Below, piece by piece: positions 1 to 6,153 of a DNA stretch of 11,150 nt. The notes below the pieces were generated by a model. It was not told where the DNA came from. It worked only from the letters and a program-made list of their open reading frames with translations, and made no database searches. Source of the DNA: an uncultured Candidatus Saccharibacteria bacterium. GTDB taxonomy: Bacteria; Patescibacteriota; Saccharimonadia; Saccharimonadales; Saccharimonadaceae. Within the stretch, counting starts at the first letter, position 1. Every line of letters starts with the position of its first letter. The translations under genes and the position numbers were made by a program. The DNA lies in assembly GCA_937924995.1 (NCBI GenBank), contig CALEXY010000018.1, positions 1 through 11,150 on the forward strand, read 5' to 3'.

Positions 1-96
1 ATAAAGAAAATTTATTTTCTTTATTTGACCGACGCAGAATGGAAAGATTTTGCGATAGCAAAAGCTTACCAGTATTATGTAACGACTAGCATATAG
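1..96 (+). CDS. C-terminal end of an unidentified gene (5' end outside window)
   Basis: Frame 1 is open from the first base to a TAG at 94-96 and encodes 31 residues ending in YYVTTSI. The residue mix (aromatic and charged, with segments such as YLTDAEWKDFAIAKAYQ) looks like a real protein C-terminus, and the stop codon sits inside a rho-independent terminator hairpin, which supports a genuine gene end. Too little is present to name a family. It would be transcribed towards the GIY-YIG gene but is insulated from it by that terminator. Confidence 0.55.
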   Translation: MKKIYFLYLTDAEWKDFAIAKAYQYYVTTSI

Positions 97-105
97 TCGT
101 TTTTT
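81..105 (+). terminator. Rho-independent terminator overlapping the upstream stop codon
   Basis: AACGACTA (81-88) pairs perfectly with TAGTCGTT (94-101) around a 5-nt loop GCATA, and a run of T covers 100-105. The 3' arm begins with the TAG stop of the preceding reading frame, so the hairpin is partly coding sequence. Confidence 0.85.
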
Positions 106-153
106 ATTTGTAAAATAAAACATATTTATACTGTTTTTATAAATTTTTCATTA

Positions 154-159
154 TATAAT
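154..159 (+). promoter_or_regulatory. Probable -10 element for the GIY-YIG gene
   Basis: A perfect TATAAT lies about 60 bases before the ATG at 218 in a very AT-rich stretch. No convincing -35 is seen at 16-18 bp (CTGTTT at 131-136 is poor). Because the region is so AT-rich, a chance match is possible. The remaining intergenic sequence (106-217) shows nothing else except a ribosome binding site, GGAAAGG, at 205-211. Confidence 0.4.
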
Positions 160-217
160 TTACTTACTTAATATTAGATTATATTTTTTCTTTTAATCAC
201 CCACGGAAAGGCAAAGG

Positions 218-991
218 ATGTTAAATAAATTTTCTCAACTCGCTGAAGAATCGCTGAGTAAAAAATCAAAAGAATTTTATGTTTATGCCCTGGTCGATTC
301 ACGAGATAACAAGATTTTCTATATAGGCAAAGGAACCAAAGATCGAGTCTATAATCATGTGGACGAAGCGATTGATAATATTGATAAGAAAACAGCGAAG
401 CTAGATTTAATTAGAGAAATAAAGAAAAGTGGAAATGAGGTTTTGCAATATATTATCAGAAGTTCATTGAGCGAAAAAGAAGCCCTTTTTCTAGAGTCAG
501 CACTCATTGATACTCTAAGTTTTGAAAATTTTAATCTTAATACCGATTTATCAAATATCGTTTCAGGCCATCATAGTGAGGAAGAAAAATTATTAATTAG
601 CCAATTTAAATCAACCATATTGACGACGACAGAGATAAATGATTTTTATTCTACTGAGCCAATCAAAGAATTTAGACATAAAATTATGGCAATTAATATC
701 AGCAAGACCTATAAAATTAATTCTGAACGACACCCAAATCTTTACGAGGCTGTTAGAAAGTCTTGGAAAATTAATTTAAATAAAGCCGAGCAAGCAGAAT
801 TAGTTTTAGCAGAATATAAAGGTGTAGTCCGTGGAATTTTCAGGCCTATTAAATGGTATTCAGAAGACGGAAAAAGATACATGTTTGACGGTGAAGAAGT
901 TTATGATAAGGAAATATTAGATTTATATCTAAATAAAACTATTGAGCGATTACCTGGCAACATGAGTCCTGTGCGGTATTTCGGCTATTAA
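218..991 (+). CDS. GIY-YIG nuclease-family protein (COG3680/LEM-3-like type) with C-terminal accessory domain
   Basis: The N-terminal third matches the GIY-YIG endonuclease fold as seen in LEM-3-like and COG3680 proteins. YVYALVD (21-27) replaces the GIY strand, YIGKG (35-39) is the YIG strand, Arg43 in the following helix is the expected catalytic arginine, and Glu93 in LESALID is the expected metal ligand. Proteins of this class cleave DNA by a one-metal mechanism; the target here is unknown. The last 90 residues (about 170-257) form a second domain containing AVRKSW, ELVLAEYKGVVRGIFRP and a closing PVRYFGY. I recall similar tails on other proteins of this group, but no function is established for them. 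ATG at 218 follows GGAAAGG by 6 nt. The gene stands alone: a terminator precedes it and a separate promoter for the next operon follows. A role in defence or repair is inference only. Confidence 0.75.
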   Translation: MLNKFSQLAEESLSKKSKEFYVYALVDSRDNKIFYIGKGTKDRVYNHVDEAIDNIDKKTAKLDLIREIKKSGNEVLQYIIRSSLSEKEALFLESALIDTLSFENFNLNTDLSNIVSGHHSEEEKLLISQFKSTILTTTEINDFYSTEPIKEFRHKIMAINISKTYKINSERHPNLYEAVRKSWKINLNKAEQAELVLAEYKGVVRGIFRPIKWYSEDGKRYMFDGEEVYDKEILDLYLNKTIERLPGNMSPVRYFGY

Positions 992-1020
992 AAATTACTA
1001 TCTTATAAACAAAAATGTTA

Positions 1021-1026
1021 TATAAT
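1021..1026 (+). promoter_or_regulatory. -10 element placing transcription start at the next ATG (leaderless start)
   Basis: A perfect TATAAT ends 7 bases before the ATG at 1034, so the expected transcription start (about 1033) practically coincides with the start codon. No Shine-Dalgarno sequence is present upstream of that ATG. The -35 region is poor (TTACTA at 995-1000 would need a 20-bp spacer). Confidence 0.5.
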
Positions 1027-1033
1027 TCGCCAT

Positions 1034-1273
1034 ATGGACGCCATTAAAAATATTCAGTATTACATTGAAAAAACTATGCTCGAAAATGGGGATTTTTATT
1101 CAGCAGTAATACTTTATTTGAATGGGGAGAGAGATGATTATTCTGCACAAACGGTTTTATGGGAATTAAGTCATTCAAATGAAAATGGCATGTTTTTTGC
1201 TGGGCTCGATTTTAGGGAATTCAAGACAGCATTGGATATATTAAAAATACCTGGTGGCGGTCATGAAGAATAA
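1034..1273 (+). CDS. 79-aa orphan protein, first gene of the ADP-ribosylglycohydrolase operon
   Basis: I do not recognise the family. The protein is acidic and probably helical, with no signal peptide or membrane segment. Visible features are an N-terminal helix (DAIKNIQYYIEKTM), a central SAQTVLWELSHS segment and a C-terminal FKTALDILKIPGGGHEE. The start is chosen because the ATG lies immediately downstream of a consensus -10 box, implying a leaderless message. The gene overlaps the next one by 11 bases (ATG at 1263, TAA at 1271-1273), a strong sign of translational coupling and of real coding. Its position directly before an ADP-ribosylglycohydrolase suggests it could be a partner, regulator or substrate of that enzyme, but this is inference from context only. 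Confidence 0.65.
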   Translation: MDAIKNIQYYIEKTMLENGDFYSAVILYLNGERDDYSAQTVLWELSHSNENGMFFAGLDFREFKTALDILKIPGGGHEE

Positions 1274-2258
1274 AGCCTACGGCATGATGATTGGCTTGGT
1301 GGTTGGTGATATTTTGGGTGCACCAGTTCAGTTCGGGGTAAACAGCCAAGAAATCCGAGAAAATATTGAAAAATTAAAAGCTTTTCATGATAACCACGTA
1401 TTACCGAAAGGGGTTTATACCGACGACACATCCATGACTTTATGTTTAGCCGATAGCTTGATTGAGAAGCAGGGATACGACTCTTATGATGTAATGAAAA
1501 AATATAGAGACTGGGAAGCACATGGATATAGAAGTTATTTTGATTATGGCTACGATGTAGGGTCGCAAACCGATAATGCGATTTCAGTTTTTGAGAAAAA
1601 TCCAATTGTAGAAAAAAATTCAAAACGTGAATTCAATGCAGGTAATGGCTCAATTATGCGATTAGCGCCAACTATTCTTGCGGCGGCGAAAAGGAGTAGC
1701 TTAGCAAAAACAGTTGAGTTGGCTTGGATTTCTGGTCGGGAAACTCATTATTCAGAAGTTGCAGAAATGGGAACAGAAATATTTGCAAATTTATTATATA
1801 GGGCATTGAGATTCAGAAATAAGGAAAAGATCGTTTCCTTGGATAATCTTACATTTACTTCCAAGATATTTGAAGAATGTTTTCTTGAATTTGAATCGTT
1901 ATTCTATTCAAGAATAAATTCCAATGGCGAATGCCTAAGGGATCTATGGGGGTATGTTATAGACTCGACTACGATTGCGATTTGGGGTTTTGTCCATTCC
2001 AAAAATTTTGAAGATGGAATGTTAAAGATTTTAATGCTGGGCGGAGACACCGATACAAATTGCGCAATTTATGGACAGCTCGCGGGGGCATATTATGGAT
2101 TAAGAAAGATCCCAAAACGATGGGTTAATAATATGGCAATATCAGACGAGGCTATTATAGAATTAGCGGATAAGTTATTAAAAATGAAATCTTGCCCAAT
2201 TATCCGAACGAGATTTGAAGAAGATATTTATTTTGAAAATCCAAAAGGAGGCCTATGA
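1263..2258 (+). CDS. ADP-ribosylglycohydrolase family protein (DraG/ADPRH type)
   Basis: This 331-aa protein has the full set of DraG-type motifs. The N-terminal helix has GMMIGLVVGDILGAP, followed by YTDDTSMTLCLADS (TDDT at 53-56, metal-binding aspartates), GNGSIMRLAPT (127-137), THYSEVAEMG, and the C-terminal GGDTDTNCAIYGQLAGAYYG (GGDTDTN at 260-266, the second half of the di-magnesium site). The family hydrolyses ADP-ribose from modified arginine or other acceptors, or acts on related ADP-ribosyl compounds, in the cytoplasm; the substrate here is unknown. A GTG at 1254 would add three residues, but ATG at 1263 is preferred because GGTGG at 1253-1257 is spaced 5 nt from it. The gene overlaps the 79-aa gene by 11 bases and the next gene by 4 bases (ATGA), so all three are probably co-translated. 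No ADP-ribosyltransferase is recognisable in the window. All catalytic motifs are present, so it is likely active. Confidence 0.93.
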   Translation: MKNKAYGMMIGLVVGDILGAPVQFGVNSQEIRENIEKLKAFHDNHVLPKGVYTDDTSMTLCLADSLIEKQGYDSYDVMKKYRDWEAHGYRSYFDYGYDVGSQTDNAISVFEKNPIVEKNSKREFNAGNGSIMRLAPTILAAAKRSSLAKTVELAWISGRETHYSEVAEMGTEIFANLLYRALRFRNKEKIVSLDNLTFTSKIFEECFLEFESLFYSRINSNGECLRDLWGYVIDSTTIAIWGFVHSKNFEDGMLKILMLGGDTDTNCAIYGQLAGAYYGLRKIPKRWVNNMAISDEAIIELADKLLKMKSCPIIRTRFEEDIYFENPKGGL

Positions 2259-2986
2259 AAAAGCGGTCTAAGCAGACTCTGGAAGAAAAACTTCTTAACC
2301 TTGAACAAGAGTTAAAGGTATCAGTTGCGCCCTATCATGATCAAAATTTTACCCTTACTTACGACCTCGAGATGCCTAGTCAGACGAAGATGGCAGGGGA
2401 ATTTTTAAACGTTTTAGGAAAGTATTGTTCAAAAACAAAGAGTGAAAATTTGTTAAAGTTAATGGGGCAGAAAAAGCAGCTATCCGCAAGTGAAGCCCTG
2501 AGAGCGATTAGCTTTAATGGTCGTGTTCCATACTATAACGCAAATGATGATTTTGAGAATTTCCATAATTTTGTTACACGGTATTTGATGGAAAGTGGCT
2601 GGTTGATCGATTTTCCAAAGATTATTTTAGGAGTTCAAGGTATTGCAATGTTAAGATTGAGTATCTTTAAGTATATTTTAAAAAATTGGAACTGGATTAT
2701 AGCTATTTATGATTTTAGAGTATTAGAAGAACTCGCAATTCATTATGGACAGGTTTCTTTAAAAAATTCAGCCCTCGAGGAAGATGCATTGAGGCGAGAA
2801 TTTATTAGAAAAGTCTTAAAGCAAGAAATTACAGAGCTGGAGCAAAAACTAGAAGAGAACATCCTAAAAATCCTAGACAGTAGTGAACGAAATGATTTTT
2901 TCATAAAAAATAAGCTGACTACGAAAAATGGTCGCATAGCTAATAGAAGTAGCTACAGAAAAGCGAAGAATGTGACATGTAAGTAG
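2255..2986 (+). CDS. 243-aa orphan protein, last gene of the ADP-ribosylglycohydrolase operon
   Basis: No family is recognised. The ATG overlaps the hydrolase stop as ATGA and is preceded by a strong AGGAGG at 2246-2251, so expression is clearly tied to the hydrolase. The first 25 residues are charged and probably helical. A central block (about 85-155) is rich in aromatic residues (RVPYYNANDDFENFHNFVTR, then KYILKNWNWIIAIYDF) and could be a globular core or a weakly membrane-associated helix. Residues about 175-208 form a likely coiled coil (EFIRKVLKQEITELEQKLE), and the tail is basic and Ser/Asn/Lys-rich, which could bind nucleic acid. I see no HxT or ExE pattern that would securely mark an ADP-ribosyltransferase. 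It could be a toxin, target or scaffold acting with the hydrolase; this is inference. Confidence 0.75.
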   Translation: MKKRSKQTLEEKLLNLEQELKVSVAPYHDQNFTLTYDLEMPSQTKMAGEFLNVLGKYCSKTKSENLLKLMGQKKQLSASEALRAISFNGRVPYYNANDDFENFHNFVTRYLMESGWLIDFPKIILGVQGIAMLRLSIFKYILKNWNWIIAIYDFRVLEELAIHYGQVSLKNSALEEDALRREFIRKVLKQEITELEQKLEENILKILDSSERNDFFIKNKLTTKNGRIANRSSYRKAKNVTCK

Positions 2987-3016
2987 TAAATTAAATCTTA
3001 CGAAAAAATAAAATTT

Positions 3017-3475
3017 TCAGAATTTAAGCTCGCGTAGCTCATCCAAATTTATTCCGCGTTCCAAATATAGCGATTGTATATCCGTAGTCACAATGTCTTC
3101 CTCATCAAAACCTAAAAACTCTGCGCAGTTTTTTACATCCTCAACTTTTTCAGATTCGATTTCGAGAAGATATCCGAGCTTTGGCCAATGATCTATCGAG
3201 ATTTTAGAGTCACCTAATAGGAATTCATCCCTAGTATTTTCTTGGTAAGTTTTATGTGTAAGGCCAAGTTTTTCGAGAATCATCAAAGCTTCATCAAAAT
3301 CACTTACCGTAACTTCCCATTCATTGGTCCCCAAAAGCGAGTCTTCGACAATCTCTTTTACGGTTAAAGTCGTTTTCTTGCCGTCCGTTCGGAGTCTTCC
3401 CCAACGAGCATGGGATTTTGGGATTGAATCAAAAGTATATCTTTTAAAATCATAAAAACCTAAATATAATATTTT
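3017..3475 (-). pseudogene. 5'-truncated CYTH (class IV adenylate cyclase CyaB-like) gene
   Basis: Between about 3475 and the TGA at 3017 the minus strand encodes the central and C-terminal part of a CYTH-domain protein. It contains RYTFDSIPKSHARWGRLRTD (about 3437-3378), KKTTLTVKEIVED, NEWEVTVSDFDEALMILEKL, then KISIDHWPKLGYLLEIESE and a GFDEEDIV tail. CYTH enzymes form an eight-stranded tunnel that binds triphosphate compounds. The first two strands, with the ExExK motif, are missing. No ATG, GTG or TTG occurs in frame before the TTG at 3334, and that codon lies in the middle of the domain. Upstream is the radical SAM terminator instead of a promoter. I read this as a remnant whose 5' end was deleted. 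A 105-residue product from TTG 3334 is possible but would not form a complete tunnel. Confidence 0.6.
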
Positions 3476-3477
3476 TA

Positions 3478-3507
3478 GAAAAAATAGGCCTCCTGTTGAG
3501 ACCTATT
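3478..3507 (-). terminator. Rho-independent terminator of the radical SAM gene, overlapping its stop codon
   Basis: On the minus strand AATAGGTCT (3507-3499) pairs with AGGCCTATT (3491-3483), including one T-G wobble, around a 7-nt loop, followed by TTTTCTA. The TAG stop of the radical SAM gene (3505-3503) is inside the 5' arm. The loop and 3' arm contain a perfect AGGAGG (3494-3489), so a Shine-Dalgarno sequence is sequestered in the hairpin. Confidence 0.75.
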
Positions 3508-4546
3508 GTTTTGAAAATGAAACTAAACAAAACTTACCGATAAGATTATTATAGTCGTTGTAGTATAATGATAAGATTTCATCGCAAAGTTGCGACGAAA
3601 AGAATGAATCATACGGTGCAGTACGTTCCATGCGCATAATACAAAATCCAATATAGTAATTATTTTCTGCGTCAATATAGACTCTTGGTCCAGAAAAACC
3701 CTCTACGCAATCGGTCTCAGAATAAGGACAGCCAGAACAAGCATTATCGAGGATAATTCGTCTTATTTTTTTGTTGACTATTTTAACACCACTTTTAGCT
3801 TCGTACGTAATTCGCTCATCGGATACACCGGCAATAATTTTACGTTCAATTGGTGTAGCCCCAATACGAACCAATAACTTTTCTATGGCTGATTCGGATT
3901 CTTTAATATTACTTATGTCAGGTTGAATTTCAATCTGTAGACTATTTTTGTAATAGTTAATTAGATCTATAGCTTTATCAATTGACGAAAAATCGGAAAC
4001 TACCATATTAGCTACAACACATACACCTTCTTTTATAGATAAATCTATTGCCTCATGTATGTGCTGTATTTTATTCTCATAAAATGACTTGTCCATATGG
4101 CAATTATTTTGAGTTTTTAGGAAATCCTCTCCCGTTAAGCCTAATATGTTAAAATTTATTCCGTCGATTCCAGCATCAATAATATCCTTTATTCTGTCGC
4201 CACCAGTTTCACCATTAGATGTTATTTTGACTGTGAGTCCTAAACCTTTAAGAGCCGCAATGATATCTTCGGCATGCATATTAAGTGACGGTTCTCCGCC
4301 AGTGAGATGAACATCTTCTACGTCAAGCCTATACATCGCTTGCTTAAAGAGGCTTAAGAAATTATCATCCACAGACATTTCTCCAGGATATAGAGTGCAA
4401 TGGTTCTTTTTTGAAAAAATTGATACTCTATTCGAGTCAACCTTCCGTACTAATGTTCCCTCATTGTGACAGAAACCACAAGAAAGACCACATTTATCAG
4501 TGATTTTTGCTCTTATTGAATTATTAATAGTGACTATAGTTTTCAT
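3503..4546 (-). CDS. Radical SAM enzyme, MoaA-like, with extra C-terminal cysteine cluster
   Basis: The 347-aa protein has the radical SAM signature C19-x3-C23-x2-C26 (CGLSCGFCHNEG), which binds a 4Fe-4S cluster, and the SAM-contacting GGEP at 83-86 in VHLTGGEPSLN. The remaining core follows the partial TIM-barrel pattern (VKITSNGE, GINFNILG, VCVVANMVV). The C-terminal part has C270-x2-C273-x6-C280 and C302 (CSGCPYSETDC, then GFCIMRM), a spacing that suggests an auxiliary iron-sulfur cluster of the MoaA/SPASM sort. The substrate is not evident: it is not a clear MoaA, because the usual C-terminal arginine-glycine ending is absent (it ends in SFSKQ). A role as a peptide- or sugar-modifying enzyme is also possible. 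ATG at 4546 follows a strong AGGGGG. It has its own promoter and terminator. A TylF-type methyltransferase lies upstream, which hints at small-molecule modification, but the two are not tightly coupled. Confidence 0.85.
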   Translation of the reverse strand: MKTIVTINNSIRAKITDKCGLSCGFCHNEGTLVRKVDSNRVSIFSKKNHCTLYPGEMSVDDNFLSLFKQAMYRLDVEDVHLTGGEPSLNMHAEDIIAALKGLGLTVKITSNGETGGDRIKDIIDAGIDGINFNILGLTGEDFLKTQNNCHMDKSFYENKIQHIHEAIDLSIKEGVCVVANMVVSDFSSIDKAIDLINYYKNSLQIEIQPDISNIKESESAIEKLLVRIGATPIERKIIAGVSDERITYEAKSGVKIVNKKIRRIILDNACSGCPYSETDCVEGFSGPRVYIDAENNYYIGFCIMRMERTAPYDSFFSSQLCDEILSLYYNDYNNLIGKFCLVSFSKQ

Positions 4547-4602
4547 TTTTCCCCCTTTTTCAAAAATACTAAGAAAATCTTAATGTGATTACTTCTAACT
4601 AG

Positions 4603-4630
4603 ATAATATACAAATTAAGAGAAAAAGCAA
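4603..4630 (-). promoter_or_regulatory. Probable sigma-70 promoter of the radical SAM gene
   Basis: On the minus strand TTGCTT (4630-4625) is followed after 16 bp by TATTAT (4608-4603). Transcription would start near 4596 and give a leader of about 50 nt ending in the AGGGGG ribosome binding site. Confidence 0.45.
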
Positions 4631-4659
4631 TATTTAATATTAACTTTCACAAGATGTCA

Positions 4660-5328
4660 TTAGGCACAATAAATAATCGCGAGGGTTTCGGCGACACGGA
4701 AACTAGCGACTTTGGCTTGATGGACTTTTAACCATTCGTCCACAGCGCGGGCGGAACCTGGTAATTCTGGATTATTATAATCATGCACAATTATTACTCC
4801 ACCTTGCGACATTTTATTAGAAACAAGATTTAGACTAGTTTTGATCGATTGATATAAATCACCATCTAGGAAGGCGTAGGAAATTTTTTCCGGTATATCG
4901 TATATGATATCAAGATCATCAAAAAAGGCCTTTTTAATTTTCGGTAATTTAAGCCCCATTTTCTTAAATTTTTCGATAACCTCACGTTTAGTAACAAGCA
5001 ATTCCCCAGCCTGAAAAGCATCACCAGCAGCCGAATTATCTTCCCGAGTTTTAGCCGGAAGCCCCTCAAAAGAATCGTAGAGCCAGAGGGTTTTTTGACT
5101 AGTCGAAGAGGTTTGATTTTCTAGTTGGAGGGCGCCACCATGACCCATCGATTCTAAAAGTTTTTGATAAAGTACAGAGGTGTCAGCCTTATAACAACCA
5201 AATTCCACAACGTCACCTGGTACATTATTATTTAAGGTTTTTTTAAGCTCCTGCAAAAGAATTTCCGTTTCACGCGCGGTGACTTGCTGCATGTAATCCT
5301 GATTTTTGGAAGAATTTTTGGCTTTCAT
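4660..5328 (-). CDS. TylF/MycF-type SAM-dependent O-methyltransferase
   Basis: The 222-aa protein matches the macrocin O-methyltransferase (TylF) family: a Rossmann methyltransferase with SAM motif GDVVEFGCYKADTS at 38-51, the family hallmark LYDSFEGLP at 83-91, LDGDLYQS at 154-161 and HDYNNPELPG at 182-191. The acidic residues of the last two motifs are the expected divalent metal ligands. In characterised members the enzyme methylates a sugar hydroxyl of a macrolide; in other bacteria relatives often sit in polysaccharide or glycosylation loci, so methylation of a surface sugar is a reasonable but unproven role. The length is near the family norm and all motifs are intact. The ATG at 5328 has no clear ribosome binding site. 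The ATG for Met13, preceded by AGGA at 4 nt, is a plausible alternative start and keeps the whole domain. The gene follows the membrane protein gene after a 48-base gap without a terminator. Confidence 0.85.
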   Translation of the reverse strand: MKAKNSSKNQDYMQQVTARETEILLQELKKTLNNNVPGDVVEFGCYKADTSVLYQKLLESMGHGGALQLENQTSSTSQKTLWLYDSFEGLPAKTREDNSAAGDAFQAGELLVTKREVIEKFKKMGLKLPKIKKAFFDDLDIIYDIPEKISYAFLDGDLYQSIKTSLNLVSNKMSQGGVIIVHDYNNPELPGSARAVDEWLKVHQAKVASFRVAETLAIIYCA

Positions 5329-5376
5329 TTGATGAATTTATTTTAGACTTTTCGACTGAATTTAATTTTTAGAAAA

Positions 5377-6036
5377 TTATTTTTTACGTAAGAAAAAGGC
5401 AAAAATTATGCCCCCGATACCAGCAGAAATTATATCACCCATGGTATCGCTGACGCCCGGAGCGTTCAGTTCCTGCATATGACCACCACAAAGTTGATCA
5501 TAGGAAAATTCAAAACATTCCCAAGCAGCGGCAATGAAGAACACGAACGAAACGATGAAGAGGAAGGCGAAAGCAGTGGAATATTTCTTAATTTTTACGG
5601 CTGAGGTACTTGAAGTGGAAATGGATTTTACGGCAGAATCCTTGCCGTCATAGACATTGTCGAGAATTTCTTTGGCGAGAAAAGCGGAAAATACACCCGA
5701 TAAGGTGTGGACGATTTTATCATAACTCGGAGAACCAAAAATAATCAGGGTTTTATACCAATCAAGATCGATGCCAAGCACCATAGCGATAATCAAAAAA
5801 GAACTATAAGCAAGACGAAGCTTGATCGAGGTATGAAGATTGATTTTTGCGATTAGGTCCGGGACGAAAGGTAGGACGATTGTCACGAGATAGCTTGGTA
5901 GTTTATGCCAGGTTACCGGGTCGACGAAGTGCATGATAGTAAGTGCGACACCAGAAAAGGCAATAAGGAACTTGATAATTAAATCTAGCTTAGCGAGATT
6001 GGAAGTTTTTTGGAATTGTTTAATAAATTTTTTCAT
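5377..6036 (-). CDS. Polytopic membrane protein, DUF2238/YjdF-like
   Basis: The 219-aa product has about five or six hydrophobic helices (about 18-36, 46-64, 75-90, 107-124, 153-171, 198-215). Polar motifs resemble the YjdF/DUF2238 family: YDKIVHTLSGV (105-115), AAWECFEF (170-177) and VSDTMGDIISAGIGG (195-209), where Asp, His and Glu residues in the membrane could bind metal. The function of the family is not established. ATG at 6036 (MKKFIKQ) is preferred because it gives a basic N-terminus before the first helix. A longer reading frame to 6090 starts inside the dnaK terminator hairpin and is unlikely. Upstream on the minus strand an extended -10-like TGCTAAAAT (6067-6059) could be the promoter. 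It may be co-transcribed with the TylF gene downstream. Confidence 0.75.
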   Translation of the reverse strand: MKKFIKQFQKTSNLAKLDLIIKFLIAFSGVALTIMHFVDPVTWHKLPSYLVTIVLPFVPDLIAKINLHTSIKLRLAYSSFLIIAMVLGIDLDWYKTLIIFGSPSYDKIVHTLSGVFSAFLAKEILDNVYDGKDSAVKSISTSSTSAVKIKKYSTAFAFLFIVSFVFFIAAAWECFEFSYDQLCGGHMQELNAPGVSDTMGDIISAGIGGIIFAFFLRKK

Positions 6037-6058
6037 AATGAACTCTTTAATTTGCTTT

Positions 6059-6067
6059 ATTTTAGCA
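6059..6067 (-). promoter_or_regulatory. Possible extended -10 for the DUF2238-like gene
   Basis: On the minus strand TGC-TAAAAT lies just after the dnaK terminator and about 23 nt before the ATG at 6036. There is no good -35 at normal spacing (TTTACA at 6082-6077 is only 12 bp from the hexamer). It is supported mainly by its position. Confidence 0.3.
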
Positions 6068-6076
6068 TATATGTTG

Positions 6077-6107
6077 TAAATACAAAACACCCCGCCGGGG
6101 CGGGGTG
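6077..6107 (-). terminator. GC-rich rho-independent terminator of dnaK
   Basis: CACCCCGCC (6107-6099 read on the minus strand) pairs with GGCGGGGTG (6096-6088) in a perfect 9-bp stem with a very short loop, followed on the minus strand by TTTTGTATTT. It is the most GC-rich hairpin in an AT-rich window. On the plus strand the trailing sequence CTGTTTAG is a poor T-tract, so it serves mainly dnaK. Confidence 0.88.
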
Positions 6108-6153
6108 CTGTTTAGTGCCTTATGTATTTAGAGATTCGAGATTTTTAGCAGTC

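Noticed and set aside
2980..3010. Terminator between the 243-aa gene and the convergent CYTH remnant
   Set aside because: GTAAG/CTTAC (about 2979-3001) forms only a 5-bp AT-rich stem with a long loop, followed by A-rich sequence and no plus-strand T-tract.
6037..6090. N-terminal extension of the DUF2238-like protein to 6090 (MFCIYNIYAK)
   Set aside because: It would begin inside the dnaK terminator hairpin and lacks a ribosome binding site. ATG 6036 gives a normal membrane-protein N-terminus.
6145..6153. A lone CIRCE half-site TTAGCAGTC just after the dnaK stop codon
   Set aside because: No matching inverted half-site lies nine bases away (GACGACTTC), so it is a chance 9-mer.
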